Source: Hyphomicrobiales bacterium
Lineage (GTDB): Bacteria > Pseudomonadota > Alphaproteobacteria > Rhizobiales > Xanthobacteraceae
NCBI GenBank assembly: GCA_017305535.1
Contig: JAFKKN010000004.1
Coordinates: 186,001-250,000, forward strand
Length of the DNA stretch: 64,000 nucleotides
Direction of reading: 5' to 3'
The translations under genes and the position numbers were made by a program. Shown one piece after another: positions 7,253 to 17,167 of the stretch. The notes beneath the pieces were generated by a model, which saw only the letters and a program-made list of their open reading frames with translations, had not been told where the DNA came from and made no database searches. Positions within the stretch are counted from its first letter, which is position 1. Every line of letters starts with the position of its first letter.

Positions 7253-10200
7253 GTGACCAAAGTTTCGAATCCCACCGCCGACCGTATCCGCGAACTCGCC
7301 CGCGAGCGCATTCTGGTGCTCGACGGCGCCATGGGCACCATGATCCAGGCGCTGCAATATGATGAGGCGGCCTTTCGCGGCGAACGCTTCAAGGACTTCC
7401 ATCGCGACCAGCGCGGCAACAACGACCTGTTGATCCTCACGCAACCCAAAGCGATCGAGGACATTCACGCGCAATATTTGCGCGCGGGCGCGGACATCGT
7501 CGCCACCAACACCTTCTCGTCGACCTCGATCGCGCAGGCCGATTACGACCTCAGCGATATCGTCTATGAGATGAACCGCGAAGGCGCGCGGCTGGCGCGG
7601 AACGCCGCCGAACGCGTCAGCGCCGAGGATGGCAAGCCGCGCTTTGTCGCTGGCGCCATCGGCCCGACCAACCGCACCGCATCGATCTCGCCGGACGTTT
7701 CCAATCCGGGCTATCGCGCCGTCACCTTCGACGACCTGCGCAAGGCCTATGCCGAACAGATCAACGGCCTGCTCGATGGCGGCGCCGATCTGCTCCTGGT
7801 CGAAACCATCTTCGATACGCTCAACGCCAAGGCTGCACTCTACGCGATCGCCGAGATTGGCGAGGAACGCGGCCTCGACATTCCCGTGATGATCTCCGGC
7901 ACCATCACCGATAAATCGGGCCGCCTGCTGTCGGGTCAGCTGCCGGAGGCGTTCTGGCATTCGGTGCGACATGCCAATCCGCTCACCATCGGCTTCAACT
8001 GCGCGCTCGGCGCGGAAGATTTGCGCGCACATGTCGCCGACATCGGCCGCGTCGCCGATACGCTGGTGTGCGCCTATCCGAACGCCGGCCTGCCGAACGA
8101 ATTCGGCCAGTACGACGAAAGCCCCGAATACATGGCGCGGCTGGTCGGCGAATTCGCCCAAGCCGGCCTCGTCAATATCGTCGGCGGTTGCTGCGGCACC
8201 ACGCCGGACCATATCGCTGCGATCGCCGCCGCCGTCGCGCCGCATCCGCCGCGCGTCGTGCCGGTGCTGGAGCCGCGGCTGCGGCTGTCGGGCCTCGAGC
8301 CCTTCTCGCTGACGGCCGACATTCCCTTTGTCAATGTCGGCGAGCGCACCAACGTCACTGGCTCTGCCAAATTCCGCAACCTCGTCAAGGCGGGCGATTA
8401 CACCGCAGCTCTTGATGTCGCGCGCAGCCAGGTCGAGAACGGCGCGCAGATCATCGACGTCAACATGGACGAAGGCCTGCTCGATTCCGAACAGGCAATG
8501 ATCACGTTCCTCAACCTGATCGCCGCCGAGCCCGACATCGCGCGCGTGCCGGTAATGGTCGACTCGTCGAAATTCTCGGTGATCGAGGCCGGGCTGAAAT
8601 GCCTGCAAGGCAAGCCGGTCGTGAACTCGATCTCGCTGAAGGAAGGCGAGGAGAAATTCCTGCACGAGGCACGAATCGCGCGCCGTCACGGCGCGGCCGT
8701 GGTGGTGATGGCGTTCGACGAAACCGGACAGGCCGATACCTATCAGCGCAAGACCGAAATCTGCAAACGCGCCTACGATATCCTCGTCGAGAAGGTCGGC
8801 TTCCCGCCGGAAGATATCATCTTCGATCCGAACATTTTTGCGATCGCAACCGGACTCGAGGAACATAACAACTACGGCGTCGACTTTATCGAGGCGACGC
8901 GCTGGATTCGTCAGAACCTGCCGCACGCCCATATTTCCGGCGGCGTGTCGAACCTGTCGTTCTCGTTCCGCGGCAACGAGCCGGTGCGCGAGGCGATGCA
9001 CTCGGTGTTCCTGTATCACGCCATCAAGGCCGGCATGGACATGGGCATCGTCAATGCCGGGCAGATGATCATCTATGACGACATCGATTCCGAGCTGCGG
9101 CAGGTCTGCGAGGACGTGATCCTCAACCGTGATCCCGGCGCGTCGGAGCGACTGCTCAACCTCGCGGAAAAATTCCGTGGCCAGAGCAAGCAGGCGAAAG
9201 AAGCCGATCTGACCTGGCGCGAATGGCCGGTGGAGAAGCGGCTGTCGCACGCACTGGTCAACGGCATTACCGAATACATCGAGCAGGACACCGAGGAAGC
9301 GCGGCAGAGCGTGGATCGTCCGCTCTCCGTGATCGAAGGTCCGCTGATGGCCGGCATGAACGTGGTCGGTGACCTGTTCGGCGACGGCAAGATGTTTTTG
9401 CCGCAGGTGGTGAAGTCCGCACGCGTGATGAAACAGGCGGTCGCCTACCTGATGCCGTTCATGGAAGAGGAGAAGGCCCGCAACCAGGCCGCCGGCATCG
9501 CCGGGGACGGGAGGAATTCCGCCGGCAAGATCGTGCTTGCCACGGTGAAGGGCGATGTCCACGACATCGGCAAGAACATCGTCGGCATCGTACTCCAGTG
9601 CAACAACTACGAGGTGATCGACCTCGGCGTAATGGTGCCGGCCGCCAAAATCATCGAGACCGCGCGCGACGAGGAGGCCGACATCGTCGGGCTCTCGGGC
9701 CTGATCACGCCGTCGCTGGATGAAATGGGTTACTTCGCCGCCGAGCTGGAACGGCAGGGCTTGAAGCTGCCGCTGCTGATCGGCGGCGCTACCACCAGCC
9801 GCGTGCATACCGCGGTGAAGATCGATCCCAACTACCAGAGCGGTCCGGTGGTGCACGTCAACGACGCCAGCCGCGCGGTCGGCGTGGTCGCTTCGCTGAT
9901 GTCGCCGGAGCGGCGCGAGGCTTACGCATCCGAAGTGCGCGCCGAATACGCCAAGATTTCCGCCGCGCATTTTCGCGCCCAGCAGGACAAGAAGCGGATT
10001 ACGTTGGCCGCCGCGCGTGCCAATGCGGTACCGATCGACTGGAGCAGCTATCGCCCGACCACGCCGACCTTCCTCGGCACGAAAGTGTTCACCGACTATC
10101 CGCTGGAGGAGCTGGTCGAGGTGATCGACTGGACGCCGTTCTTCCAGGTCTGGGAATTGTCCGGCCGCTTCCCGGCCATTCTCGACGACAAGGTGGTCGG

Positions 10201-11125
10201 CGAAACCGCGCGCTCGCTCTACGACGACGCGCGCAAGATGCTGGAGAAAATCGTCAAGGAGAAGTGGTTCAAGGCGTCCGGCGTGATCGGCTTCTGGCCC
10301 GCCAACAGCGTCGGCGACGACGTCGTGGTCTACAGCGACGAAAGCCGAACCACGCCAATCGCGACCTATCACACATTGCGCCAGCAGCTCGAGAAGCGCG
10401 AAGGCCGCCGCAACGCCGCGCTGGCGGACTTCATCGCGCCGAAGGACACCGGCATTTCCGACTATATCGGCGGCTTCGCGGTGACCGCCGGGCTTGGCGA
10501 GGATGAGATCGCGATGCGTTTCAAGAACGCCAACGACGACTATTCGTCGATCCTGGTGAAGGCGCTGGCGGATCGTCTCGCCGAAGCCTTCGCCGAGCGG
10601 ATGCATCAACGCGTGCGCAGAGAATTCTGGGGCTACGCTCCGGACGAAGCGCTCGACAACGAACAGCTCATCAAGGAAGAATACAAAGGCATTCGCCCTG
10701 CGCCGGGTTATCCGGCGCAGCCCGACCACACCGAGAAGGCGACGCTGTTCAGCCTGCTCGATGCGACGCGCGCGACCGGCGTCGAGTTGACCGAAAGCTT
10801 CGCGATGTGGCCCGGTTCGTCAGTGTCGGGCCTCTATTATAGCCATCCCGAAAGCTATTACTTCGGCGTCGGCAAGATCGAGCGCGATCAGGTCGAGGAT
10901 TATGCCGCTCGCAAGGGGCGATCGCTTCAGGAAATGGAGCGCTGGCTGGCGCCGATCCTCAATTACATTCCGTCGCGCGACGCTCCCGTGAGCAGCATTT
11001 CGAGCAGCGACGCGCCCGCTCCGGCCAACGACGTCACCGATGGCGATCCGTTATCGCATCCGCCGGGCTGCGGCTGTGCTTTCCATCTGCGCTATCGCAA
11101 CAAGAAGGCGGGCGCGAACGGCTGA
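7253..11125 (+). CDS. metH: Cobalamin-dependent methionine synthase
   Basis: A 1,290-residue cytoplasmic enzyme that transfers a methyl group from methyl-THF to homocysteine through cobalamin. Four modules are visible: the homocysteine domain (about 1-330) with zinc ligands C250, C313 and C314; the pterin domain (about 350-620, [14 protein letters not shown]); the cobalamin module (about 640-890) with the DVHDIGKN motif and axial H770; and the C-terminal AdoMet-reactivation domain (about 950-1270). I start it at GTG 7253 because the upstream ATG at 7205 lies inside a palindromic repeat and would add 16 unrelated residues. The protein ends in an [13 protein letters not shown] tail. Confidence 0.95.
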   Translation: MTKVSNPTADRIRELARERILVLDGAMGTMIQALQYDEAAFRGERFKDFHRDQRGNNDLLILTQPKAIEDIHAQYLRAGADIVATNTFSSTSIAQADYDLSDIVYEMNREGARLARNAAERVSAEDGKPRFVAGAIGPTNRTASISPDVSNPGYRAVTFDDLRKAYAEQINGLLDGGADLLLVETIFDTLNAKAALYAIAEIGEERGLDIPVMISGTITDKSGRLLSGQLPEAFWHSVRHANPLTIGFNCALGAEDLRAHVADIGRVADTLVCAYPNAGLPNEFGQYDESPEYMARLVGEFAQAGLVNIVGGCCGTTPDHIAAIAAAVAPHPPRVVPVLEPRLRLSGLEPFSLTADIPFVNVGERTNVTGSAKFRNLVKAGDYTAALDVARSQVENGAQIIDVNMDEGLLDSEQAMITFLNLIAAEPDIARVPVMVDSSKFSVIEAGLKCLQGKPVVNSISLKEGEEKFLHEARIARRHGAAVVVMAFDETGQADTYQRKTEICKRAYDILVEKVGFPPEDIIFDPNIFAIATGLEEHNNYGVDFIEATRWIRQNLPHAHISGGVSNLSFSFRGNEPVREAMHSVFLYHAIKAGMDMGIVNAGQMIIYDDIDSELRQVCEDVILNRDPGASERLLNLAEKFRGQSKQAKEADLTWREWPVEKRLSHALVNGITEYIEQDTEEARQSVDRPLSVIEGPLMAGMNVVGDLFGDGKMFLPQVVKSARVMKQAVAYLMPFMEEEKARNQAAGIAGDGRNSAGKIVLATVKGDVHDIGKNIVGIVLQCNNYEVIDLGVMVPAAKIIETARDEEADIVGLSGLITPSLDEMGYFAAELERQGLKLPLLIGGATTSRVHTAVKIDPNYQSGPVVHVNDASRAVGVVASLMSPERREAYASEVRAEYAKISAAHFRAQQDKKRITLAAARANAVPIDWSSYRPTTPTFLGTKVFTDYPLEELVEVIDWTPFFQVWELSGRFPAILDDKVVGETARSLYDDARKMLEKIVKEKWFKASGVIGFWPANSVGDDVVVYSDESRTTPIATYHTLRQQLEKREGRRNAALADFIAPKDTGISDYIGGFAVTAGLGEDEIAMRFKNANDDYSSILVKALADRLAEAFAERMHQRVRREFWGYAPDEALDNEQLIKEEYKGIRPAPGYPAQPDHTEKATLFSLLDATRATGVELTESFAMWPGSSVSGLYYSHPESYYFGVGKIERDQVEDYAARKGRSLQEMERWLAPILNYIPSRDAPVSSISSSDAPAPANDVTDGDPLSHPPGCGCAFHLRYRNKKAGANG

Positions 11126-11182
11126 TCGCTCCATCACGGCGCTGTTGCACGTTGCGCGATTTGATGCGTCAATACGCAGGGT

Positions 11183-11289
11183 AGAGCCATTTCCGTTCCG
11201 ATGGAATCGGAACGGAAATGGCTCTGGATTTTTGTTTTGACGCGTTTTCTTCACGCGAACCGGTATCCACTTCGCTTGAAAACGCTATA
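11183..11289. repeat. Perfect 20-bp inverted repeat plus conserved tail element
   Basis: Arms at 11183-11202 and 11206-11225 are perfect complements around a GGA centre and are followed by GGATTTTTGTTTTG, so the hairpin can terminate metH transcription. The following GACGCGTTTTCTTCACGCG ... CTTCGCTTGAAAACGCTAT stretch is an element I recognise as repeated in Bradyrhizobium-group genomes. A degenerate opposite-oriented copy is at 32,781. Confidence 0.65.
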
Positions 11290-11312
11290 GTCACGCGACG
11301 CGCGGTGCCGTG

Positions 11313-11651
11313 ATGGTTCCGGAGAAGCTGATCATCCTGTTGTTCGCCGTTCTCGGCAACGCCACCTGGGCCGATGCGGACGTCGTCGATGTGCGCAACG
11401 CCGGGCCGGTCGATCTCGCACCGTTCGTCTGCACCGACATCACTCGCAGCACCATGATCGGCCGCGCCTGCTACAATGAGGCAAAACGCTCCGCCGTCAT
11501 CGAAATCCGCTCGACCTATCGGCGGTTCTGCGACATGCCGAAAGCGACTTTCGACGCGCTGCTCGACGCGCCTTCGATGGGGCAGTTCTACCTGAAGCAA
11601 ATCCGGGGGAAGCCATCCGACCGGTCCTACGCCTGCCCGCACCCGTCATAG
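11313..11651 (+). CDS. Exported KTSC-domain protein
   Basis: A 112-residue protein with an N-terminal signal peptide (about 1-20, LIILLFAVLGNATWADA) and a KTSC-like domain: SAVIEIRSTYRRFCDMP ... ALLDAPSMGQFYLKQIRGK. KTSC domains are small folds related to the C-terminus of lysyl-tRNA synthetase, of unknown role. ATG 11313 is preferred over GTG 11310. Four Cys residues in the mature part (PFVCTD, RACYN, RFCDM, YACPH) could form disulfides in the periplasm. It directly follows the conserved repeat tail, which may contain its promoter. Confidence 0.75.
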   Translation: MVPEKLIILLFAVLGNATWADADVVDVRNAGPVDLAPFVCTDITRSTMIGRACYNEAKRSAVIEIRSTYRRFCDMPKATFDALLDAPSMGQFYLKQIRGKPSDRSYACPHPS

Positions 11652-11746
11652 CCGCGTGGTTAACACTTTTGGGCCGATGCGCGGTCAGACAATTTTAATC
11701 AAATTGCTCCCAGCTTGAGCCATCGCGGACAAGTTGGGAGTGCCCG

Positions 11747-11914
11747 ATGAAAGTATTCGCGTGGTTGGGCCGCTGGACCCGTGGCTGGCACAAGGTTGCC
11801 GAGGAGCCCTCCGAGTTCTCGTCGGCCCTCGACGAAGACCGTTCCAGCATGGCGGAGTTCGTCAAAATCCTGACCCGCATCGATCGAAGCGACAGTCCGC
11901 GCGCCTCACGCTAA
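11747..11914 (+). CDS. Small hypothetical protein, 55 residues
   Basis: A short frame from ATG 11747 to TAA 11914, preceded by GGGAG at a spacing of 6 nt. The product begins MKVFAWLGRWTRGWHKVAEE and is Trp-rich and basic at the start, acidic in the middle and basic at the end. No family was recognised. It lies between the KTSC gene and tRNA-His on the opposite strand. Codon use matches its neighbours and the ribosome-binding site is good, which supports a real gene. Confidence 0.5.
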   Translation: MKVFAWLGRWTRGWHKVAEEPSEFSSALDEDRSSMAEFVKILTRIDRSDSPRASR

Positions 11915-11951
11915 TGCTGCCGGCCGACGATGATATGCTGATGGGTGTTGT

Positions 11952-12028
11952 TGGTACAGTTGGGTGGGCTCGAACCACCGACCTCCTGTTCCACAGACAG
12001 GCGCTCTAACCAACTGAGCTACAACTGC
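11952..12028 (-). tRNA. tRNA-His (anticodon GUG)
   Basis: The minus strand reads as a full cloverleaf: acceptor GCAGTTG pairs with CAACTGT, D-arm GCTCAGTTGGTTAGAGC, anticodon stem CCTGT/ACAGG with loop CTGTGGA (anticodon GTG), T-arm GGTTCGAGC, and encoded 3' A-CCA. Position -1 would be T in the gene, so there is no encoded G-1, and the discriminator is A73. That matches the atypical tRNA-His reported for many alphaproteobacteria, which is paired with a divergent histidyl-tRNA synthetase. Confidence 0.95.
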
Positions 12029-12175
12029 ATCGTGCCCCGCGAGAGGCGGGTGCGAACGGGCCGGAAACTAGGTGCAACGCCGCTGTTTGGCAAGTCCCGC
12101 CAATGCGGCGTTTCGGGTCCCCGCACCGAAAATAAGACCCTGTCTAGCGACCCGCGCAAGGAACGGCGGCGGAAA

Positions 12176-12610
12176 TCACGCCGCCGGCTGGAACAGCTTG
12201 GCAACGCTGTCCTTAAACGGCTCAACAGCGTCGGTTGCGACCTTGCGCGAGAGTTCAGCCAATTCCCGCGACTGGTCCGTGAGGGTCTCGATCTGCTTGC
12301 GCGCGTGGGACTGCCACAGCTCGGCGGCCTGCGAGACGGATTTCACACCGGCGAGTTGCTGCGCGAGGTCGAACGCCGCAAACGTATTGGCCTGAAAGAA
12401 TCCCAGCATTTTGGAGGAATAGTCGCTGATGCCCTTGCTGGCGACGCCAAATACCGCTTCGACCGCGACGTTATTGCCCTGGGCAGCGTCCTTGAGCCGA
12501 TCGTAGTTCTGCTGCGCCTGGGCGAAGCCGCTTTCGACGAACGCCCGAACCGGCTCGGGAATACCGAAGACTGTCGGGGGAACGGTAAAGGAATGGGTGA
12601 AATCGGCCAT
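12176..12610 (-). CDS. Phasin-family protein
   Basis: A 144-residue, largely alpha-helical protein without signal peptide. The FVESGFAQAQQNYDRLKDAA, ISDYSSKMLGFFQANTFAAFD and SVSQAAELWQSHARKQIETL segments fit the phasin domain (phasin_2 type). Phasins coat polyhydroxyalkanoate granules and control their size; some family members have other roles. AAGGGG lies upstream of the ATG. No other PHA gene is nearby, although the acetoacetate-handling scoAB genes lie 5 kb away. The family call is good, the role is inferred. Confidence 0.85.
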   Translation of the reverse strand: MADFTHSFTVPPTVFGIPEPVRAFVESGFAQAQQNYDRLKDAAQGNNVAVEAVFGVASKGISDYSSKMLGFFQANTFAAFDLAQQLAGVKSVSQAAELWQSHARKQIETLTDQSRELAELSRKVATDAVEPFKDSVAKLFQPAA

Positions 12611-12995
12611 GACAGCGCCCCTTATTCGATGAGTTCAAGCTGGCGCCAATCCACATGTGACGCGACATCTTGCCGAACCGGGCCGCATATGCGTCGCCCA
12701 TCAAGGTCCCCAGCGTCTTCTATCTACCAAGATTTTTTGTGCGATGCAACATAATCTCCGATTCGGTTCGAAAGGACAGCGCCCATTGCGCCCGCCAGCG
12801 TCCGACAAGGGCGCTTCACGGCCTGAAGCTCGTGACAGTCGCCAAATTAACGCTATTCCGGCTTTCACTTGCATGGTTCCGAGCTAACCGTGGACCGGAT
12901 CGCCGCCGGAGGCGATACTAACCAAATGTTAAGCCTATTCGCTCGAGCGCGCCCTCGGGCAGCGATTCCTTAGACATCCGGACCTCAATCATGGC
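12611..12995. other. Divergent promoter region, phasin and kinase
   Basis: A 385-bp gap between divergent genes with no credible coding frame. It holds a CtrA-box-like motif about 70 bp before the kinase start. Nothing else was recognised. Confidence 0.5.
12918..12933. promoter_or_regulatory. CtrA-box-like motif upstream of the PAS kinase
   Basis: CTAA-CCAAATG-TTAAG: the spacing matches the alphaproteobacterial CtrA consensus TTAA-N7-TTAAC with one mismatch in each half. It precedes a PdhS-like kinase gene, which would be a sensible CtrA target. Sequence-only inference. Confidence 0.3.
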
Positions 12996-15900
12996 GTGGC
13001 GATGAACAACGCGGAATTCCAGTTGCGAGGGGTACACGACGCCCGACTGGCGGTTCACGCCATCAGTGCGTCGCCGTCGTGGCTGTGGACTTTCGACGGC
13101 GCTCGCGTGCTGTGGGCAAACCCGGTCGGCGTGGCGCTGCTCGGCGCGACCGATGCCGGGACGTTGGCCGCTCGGACCTTCAGCCCCGCCGACCAGCAGC
13201 GCCGCCAGGTCGCCCATCTCGCAGGGCGGCTGTCGTCAAACGCGGTCCCGCGTCTGGAGCGGCTACGAGGGTTCGGCGCGCCGCTCGGCAGCCTCGTCAC
13301 CTGTATCTGCACCCGTCTGCCGTTCGCCAATGGCGACAGCGGAATCCTGATCGTTGCCGCCACGACCGGAGGACGAGCGATGCCGCTCGACGAACGGCTG
13401 CGACGCATCGTCGAGACCGTCGAGATGCCGATGGCAGCGTTCACGCACGACGGCAAGTTGGTCGGCGCCAGCGAAACGGCGCGCGCGTTGCTCAATGGCC
13501 GCAATCTGGTCGATATCGGTCTTGGGCGGACACGTGACGACGCGCTGAGCACGGGCCATGCCGAAGCGACCATCGACGCCGGGCATGTCACGCTGCAACG
13601 TATCGGCAGCGGCAACGACATCGGTTTAATCGCGACCATTGCTCCGGCCATTATGCCGACCGCGATCCTCCCCGTGGACAACGCGTCGCCAGAACCAATC
13701 GCGCCCCCGCCTCCGGAGTCCATCGAGCCAACGATGGCGCACGCGTCGCCATCGGAAGCGATCGTCGATCGGGACAACGACGCGAACGTGCCGATGCAGG
13801 ATGCACCGGTCGCCGACGAAATGGCAGCCAGCACGTCAGAGGTCGATGCAGCAGCAACGCCGAAAGCAGCGCCCACGGACGATCCAGTCGAGGTGCCGAA
13901 GCCGATCTGGCCCCATGCGTCTGATCATGATGAAGCGGAGACCGCCGACGCATCGGCTCCCGCTCCGCGAACTGACCTACCTGCGGCCGATCACGTCGCT
14001 CAAGGCGCCCGGGCGGCCGCGTCAGTTAACGTCTCGCCGCCACGCGACGCGGTACAGCCGGTCCGTTTCGTCTGGCAGATGGACGCGGACGGCCGTTTCC
14101 TGCTCGGCTCCGACGATTTCATGCGATTGATCGGCACCCGGACCGCCGGTGCATTCGGGCGGCCATGGGATGAAATCGTCGCGGCCCTCGACCTCGACCC
14201 GCAGGGCCTCGTCGCAAAGGCCGTGGCGACCCATGAAACCTGGAGCGGCATCACGCTGAACTGGCCGGTGGACAATCACGGTCAGCGTTTGCCGGTGGAG
14301 TTGTCCGGGCTGCCGGTGTTCGACCGTGCACGCAGCTTCGCGGGCTATCGCGGTTTTGGTGTCTGCCGCGATCTCGCGCGGCTCAGCGAACTGGCGAACG
14401 GTCAACACACAACGCTCTTCCACGATCTTCCCGCGCCGCGCCCGCTCGCGGCCGACGTCCCGCATGCGTCGGCACCGAGCGCGGACGCCGCGCCGATGCC
14501 GCCTTCCCACGAACACGCGCCTTCTCCGGTGGAAGCATCGTTTTCACCGCCAACCGATCCGGATACGACTTTGGATAACGTCTTAGAGAATTCCCAAAAC
14601 GTGGTGCCGTTCAGGCTTGCGCCCGATGCGAAGCTGCCGACGCTGACACCCGTGGAAAACAACGCCTTCCACGAACTGGCCCGGCAACTGTCGGCGCGAT
14701 TGGAAAGCGAGACCGGCGAAACGGAGACCCCGTCATCCGACCACGACGATGCCGCTGCAAACGTTGATGCGCCCACGCGACCGGAAGCCGGGCACAACGA
14801 GACCACCCTCAACTCGCGCCAGCCGCCGACGTTGCCTCACGGCGAAAGCGCGCGCGATACGCAACTTCTCGACCTGATGCCGTCCGGCGTATTGATCTAC
14901 CGGCTGGAGCGGCTGCTCTACGTCAACCGCGCTTTCCTCTCGCGTCTCGGATTTAACGATCCCGACACGCTCCACGCCGCAGGTGGTCTCGACGCACTTT
15001 ACATCGATCCGGCGGATGCCGTCGCGAACAGCATCAACGACGCTGGTGCGGCAGTGACGATCGCCACGCAAAATGCGCTGGTTGCGCCGGCTCAGGCTCA
15101 CTTGTCCGCCATCGCATGGGACGGCGAACCGGCGCTGGCTCTGATCCTGACGGACACCGCACATACATCGGCGGCGGCACCTGCCGCGGTCGCGATCACC
15201 TCACCTCCACCTCCCGCCGACGGCCGGGTTAACGCCGAAGAACTGGGCGCCATCCTCGACACCATGGCGGAAGGCGTGGTGATGTTCGACGGGGGCGGTC
15301 GCATCAGCGCCTGCAACCGCAGCGCCGAGGCATTGTTCGGCGTCAGTGGAGACGAACTCACGCGACGGACTTTGTCGGAACTATTCGCGCCGGAAAGCGA
15401 AAAGGCCGTGCGGGACTATTTCGACAGCATCGCCAACGCCGATGCCGCCAGTCTGCTCGATCATGGCCGCGAAGTTCTGGGCCGCGTGCATGAGGGTGGC
15501 TTCCTGCCGCTAGCCATGACGATGGGCCGCACCATGCCCGGCAGTCCGAACTACTTCGCGGTGTTTCGCGATCTGACGCAAAGCAAGAAAGACGAAGCCG
15601 CGCAGCATCTGGCGCGACGCCAGACCGAACGCGCCGCGACCGCGAAGGCCGACGTGCTGGCCCGCGTCAGCCACGAAATCCGCACACCGCTCAACGCCAT
15701 TATCGGCTTCGCCGATGTGATGATCGACGAACGTTTCGGGCCGCTGGGGCACGAGCGTTATACCGAATATCTCAAGGACATTCGCGCATCCGGCGAGCGC
15801 GTTTCCTCCATCGTCGATGAAATGCTCGATTTGTCACGGGCCGAGACCGGCAAACTCGATCTGGCTTTCGGCCGTCACAACCTCAACGATTTGCTGGAGC

Positions 15901-16334
15901 AATGTGTTGCGGTGATGCAGCCGCGCGCCAATCGCGAGCGGATTATCATTCGCACGTCGCTTGCTCATACGCTGCCCGACATTGTCGCAGACGCACGTAC
16001 GCTGCGGCAGGTCGCGCTGAACCTGATCGGCAACTCGATCCGCCTTGCCAATGCCGGCGGTCAGGTGATCGTCTCCACCGCGCTCTCGGACGAGGGCGAC
16101 GTCGTACTGCGTGTGCGCGATACCGGGCACGGCATGAACGACAACGAACTCGCCGCCGCCGTCGAGCCGTTCGGAACACCGATGCCGGATCAGACGCCGG
16201 GCCATGTCGGCGTCAGTCTCGCGCTGACCAAGGCGTTGGTCGAAGCCAACCGCGCCCGGTTCCAGATCAAGAGCGTGCCGCGATCCGGCACGTTGATCGA
16301 AGTGACCTTCCCACAGGTCACGGCGCGGGCATAA
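12996..16334 (+). CDS. Multi-PAS sensor histidine kinase, PdhS/PleC/DivJ-like
   Basis: A 1,112-residue kinase with no transmembrane segment seen, so probably cytoplasmic. An N-terminal PAS-like region (about 20-150) is followed by long Pro/Ala/Asp-rich linkers (about 215-350 and 470-620), PAS-like domains near 355-455, 622-700 and 750-870, then HisKA (about 880-955; H893 in VSHEIRTPLNAIIGFADVM) and HATPase_c (990-1105; N box NLIGNSIRLA, G box DTGHGMND). The FADVMIDERFGPLGHERYTEYLKDI stretch after the His resembles the kinases acting on DivK/PleD. No response regulator is adjacent. The start is GTG 12996 or ATG 13002. Confidence 0.85.
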   Translation: MAMNNAEFQLRGVHDARLAVHAISASPSWLWTFDGARVLWANPVGVALLGATDAGTLAARTFSPADQQRRQVAHLAGRLSSNAVPRLERLRGFGAPLGSLVTCICTRLPFANGDSGILIVAATTGGRAMPLDERLRRIVETVEMPMAAFTHDGKLVGASETARALLNGRNLVDIGLGRTRDDALSTGHAEATIDAGHVTLQRIGSGNDIGLIATIAPAIMPTAILPVDNASPEPIAPPPPESIEPTMAHASPSEAIVDRDNDANVPMQDAPVADEMAASTSEVDAAATPKAAPTDDPVEVPKPIWPHASDHDEAETADASAPAPRTDLPAADHVAQGARAAASVNVSPPRDAVQPVRFVWQMDADGRFLLGSDDFMRLIGTRTAGAFGRPWDEIVAALDLDPQGLVAKAVATHETWSGITLNWPVDNHGQRLPVELSGLPVFDRARSFAGYRGFGVCRDLARLSELANGQHTTLFHDLPAPRPLAADVPHASAPSADAAPMPPSHEHAPSPVEASFSPPTDPDTTLDNVLENSQNVVPFRLAPDAKLPTLTPVENNAFHELARQLSARLESETGETETPSSDHDDAAANVDAPTRPEAGHNETTLNSRQPPTLPHGESARDTQLLDLMPSGVLIYRLERLLYVNRAFLSRLGFNDPDTLHAAGGLDALYIDPADAVANSINDAGAAVTIATQNALVAPAQAHLSAIAWDGEPALALILTDTAHTSAAAPAAVAITSPPPPADGRVNAEELGAILDTMAEGVVMFDGGGRISACNRSAEALFGVSGDELTRRTLSELFAPESEKAVRDYFDSIANADAASLLDHGREVLGRVHEGGFLPLAMTMGRTMPGSPNYFAVFRDLTQSKKDEAAQHLARRQTERAATAKADVLARVSHEIRTPLNAIIGFADVMIDERFGPLGHERYTEYLKDIRASGERVSSIVDEMLDLSRAETGKLDLAFGRHNLNDLLEQCVAVMQPRANRERIIIRTSLAHTLPDIVADARTLRQVALNLIGNSIRLANAGGQVIVSTALSDEGDVVLRVRDTGHGMNDNELAAAVEPFGTPMPDQTPGHVGVSLALTKALVEANRARFQIKSVPRSGTLIEVTFPQVTARA

Positions 16335-16459
16335 CGCGGGCGTGAACGACGAGCGCGGCGACAATCCAACGGTTCCGGGCTGCCACGACATGAAGCGGCA
16401 TGCTGGTCTCTGAAACGTGCGCGTCGTATAGTCGTTGCGCACGGATCAATGGAGCGCGG

Positions 16460-17068
16460 ATGTCGACGTCTTCGGGGAAATGCGGTCTCGCCATCCTGGC
16501 GACGGTGTTGTGCCTGACCGGGTCCGTCGCGCACGCCCAATCCGAGCCGGTGCGTTACTGGATTCCGTTCGGTCCCTTTGGTTTCGGCGGCGGCGCGGCC
16601 GAGACGACGGGCATGGAGACGTACAGCAACGTTCCGGATTTCAACTTCGGGGAAGCCGACAAGACCGGCTTCGTGTTTAGAAGTTACAGCACTCCGGTCA
16701 CTGCGCTAACGTCTGGTTTCGGATGGAGCGGGCTCGGCAACACGACTGCGTTCAGCACACTCGATTCGCTGTCCCACGAGCGCACCCAGTTCGGCTACAG
16801 CTTCAAAGGCGCGGGCAACATGCCGGTGACGTTGTTCGGTAGCGTCGATACTCTGAAATACAATCCGGACGCGTTCAGCAGCATCACCTCTTTCAGTTCA
16901 TCCCCCGGCACGCCTGCCGCTTACGGCGTTCATGCCGGCATCGAGGTGCGGCCGACATCAAATCTCAGCCTGTCTTTCTCGGCTGGCTACACGCAAGAGC
17001 AACCCGGCCTCGCAGGTGGCGACCTGAGTTCATCCCTGCTGCCACGAGCCCTCGGCGGAACGCGCTAG
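16460..17068 (+). CDS. Exported hypothetical protein, beta-rich
   Basis: A 202-residue protein with a clear signal peptide cleaved after about residue 26 (ATVLCLTGSVAHA-QS). The mature part is rich in Gly, Ser, Thr and Phe with alternating hydrophobic strands (YGVHAGIEVRPTSNLSLSFS), as in small outer-membrane or surface barrels. The GFGGGAAETTGMETYSN segment is low complexity. No family was recognised. GGAG precedes ATG 16460. It stands alone after the kinase gene. Confidence 0.65.
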   Translation: MSTSSGKCGLAILATVLCLTGSVAHAQSEPVRYWIPFGPFGFGGGAAETTGMETYSNVPDFNFGEADKTGFVFRSYSTPVTALTSGFGWSGLGNTTAFSTLDSLSHERTQFGYSFKGAGNMPVTLFGSVDTLKYNPDAFSSITSFSSSPGTPAAYGVHAGIEVRPTSNLSLSFSAGYTQEQPGLAGGDLSSSLLPRALGGTR

Positions 17069-17098
17069 ACGTCATTTCCACGCTTTCTGGCAAAGAAG

Positions 17099-17130
17099 AA
17101 GCGCCCCGGCATGACGAACCGGAGCGCTTC
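17099..17130 (-). terminator. Terminator of the scoAB operon
   Basis: On the minus strand AAGCGCTCCGG and CCGGGGCGCTT form an 11-bp stem with one G-T pair, followed by CTTCTTTG, about 40 bp past the scoB stop codon. Confidence 0.55.
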
Positions 17131-17167
17131 AACCCAACTCGAAAATCTGCGGTCGCTCGATCGGCGC

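Noticed and set aside
7160-10729. A 1,189-codon open frame on the minus strand inside metH
   Set aside because: It is antisense to a clear metH gene with all four domains; its product is low-complexity His/Asp/Arg/Gly-rich and matches no family. High GC makes such long shadows common.
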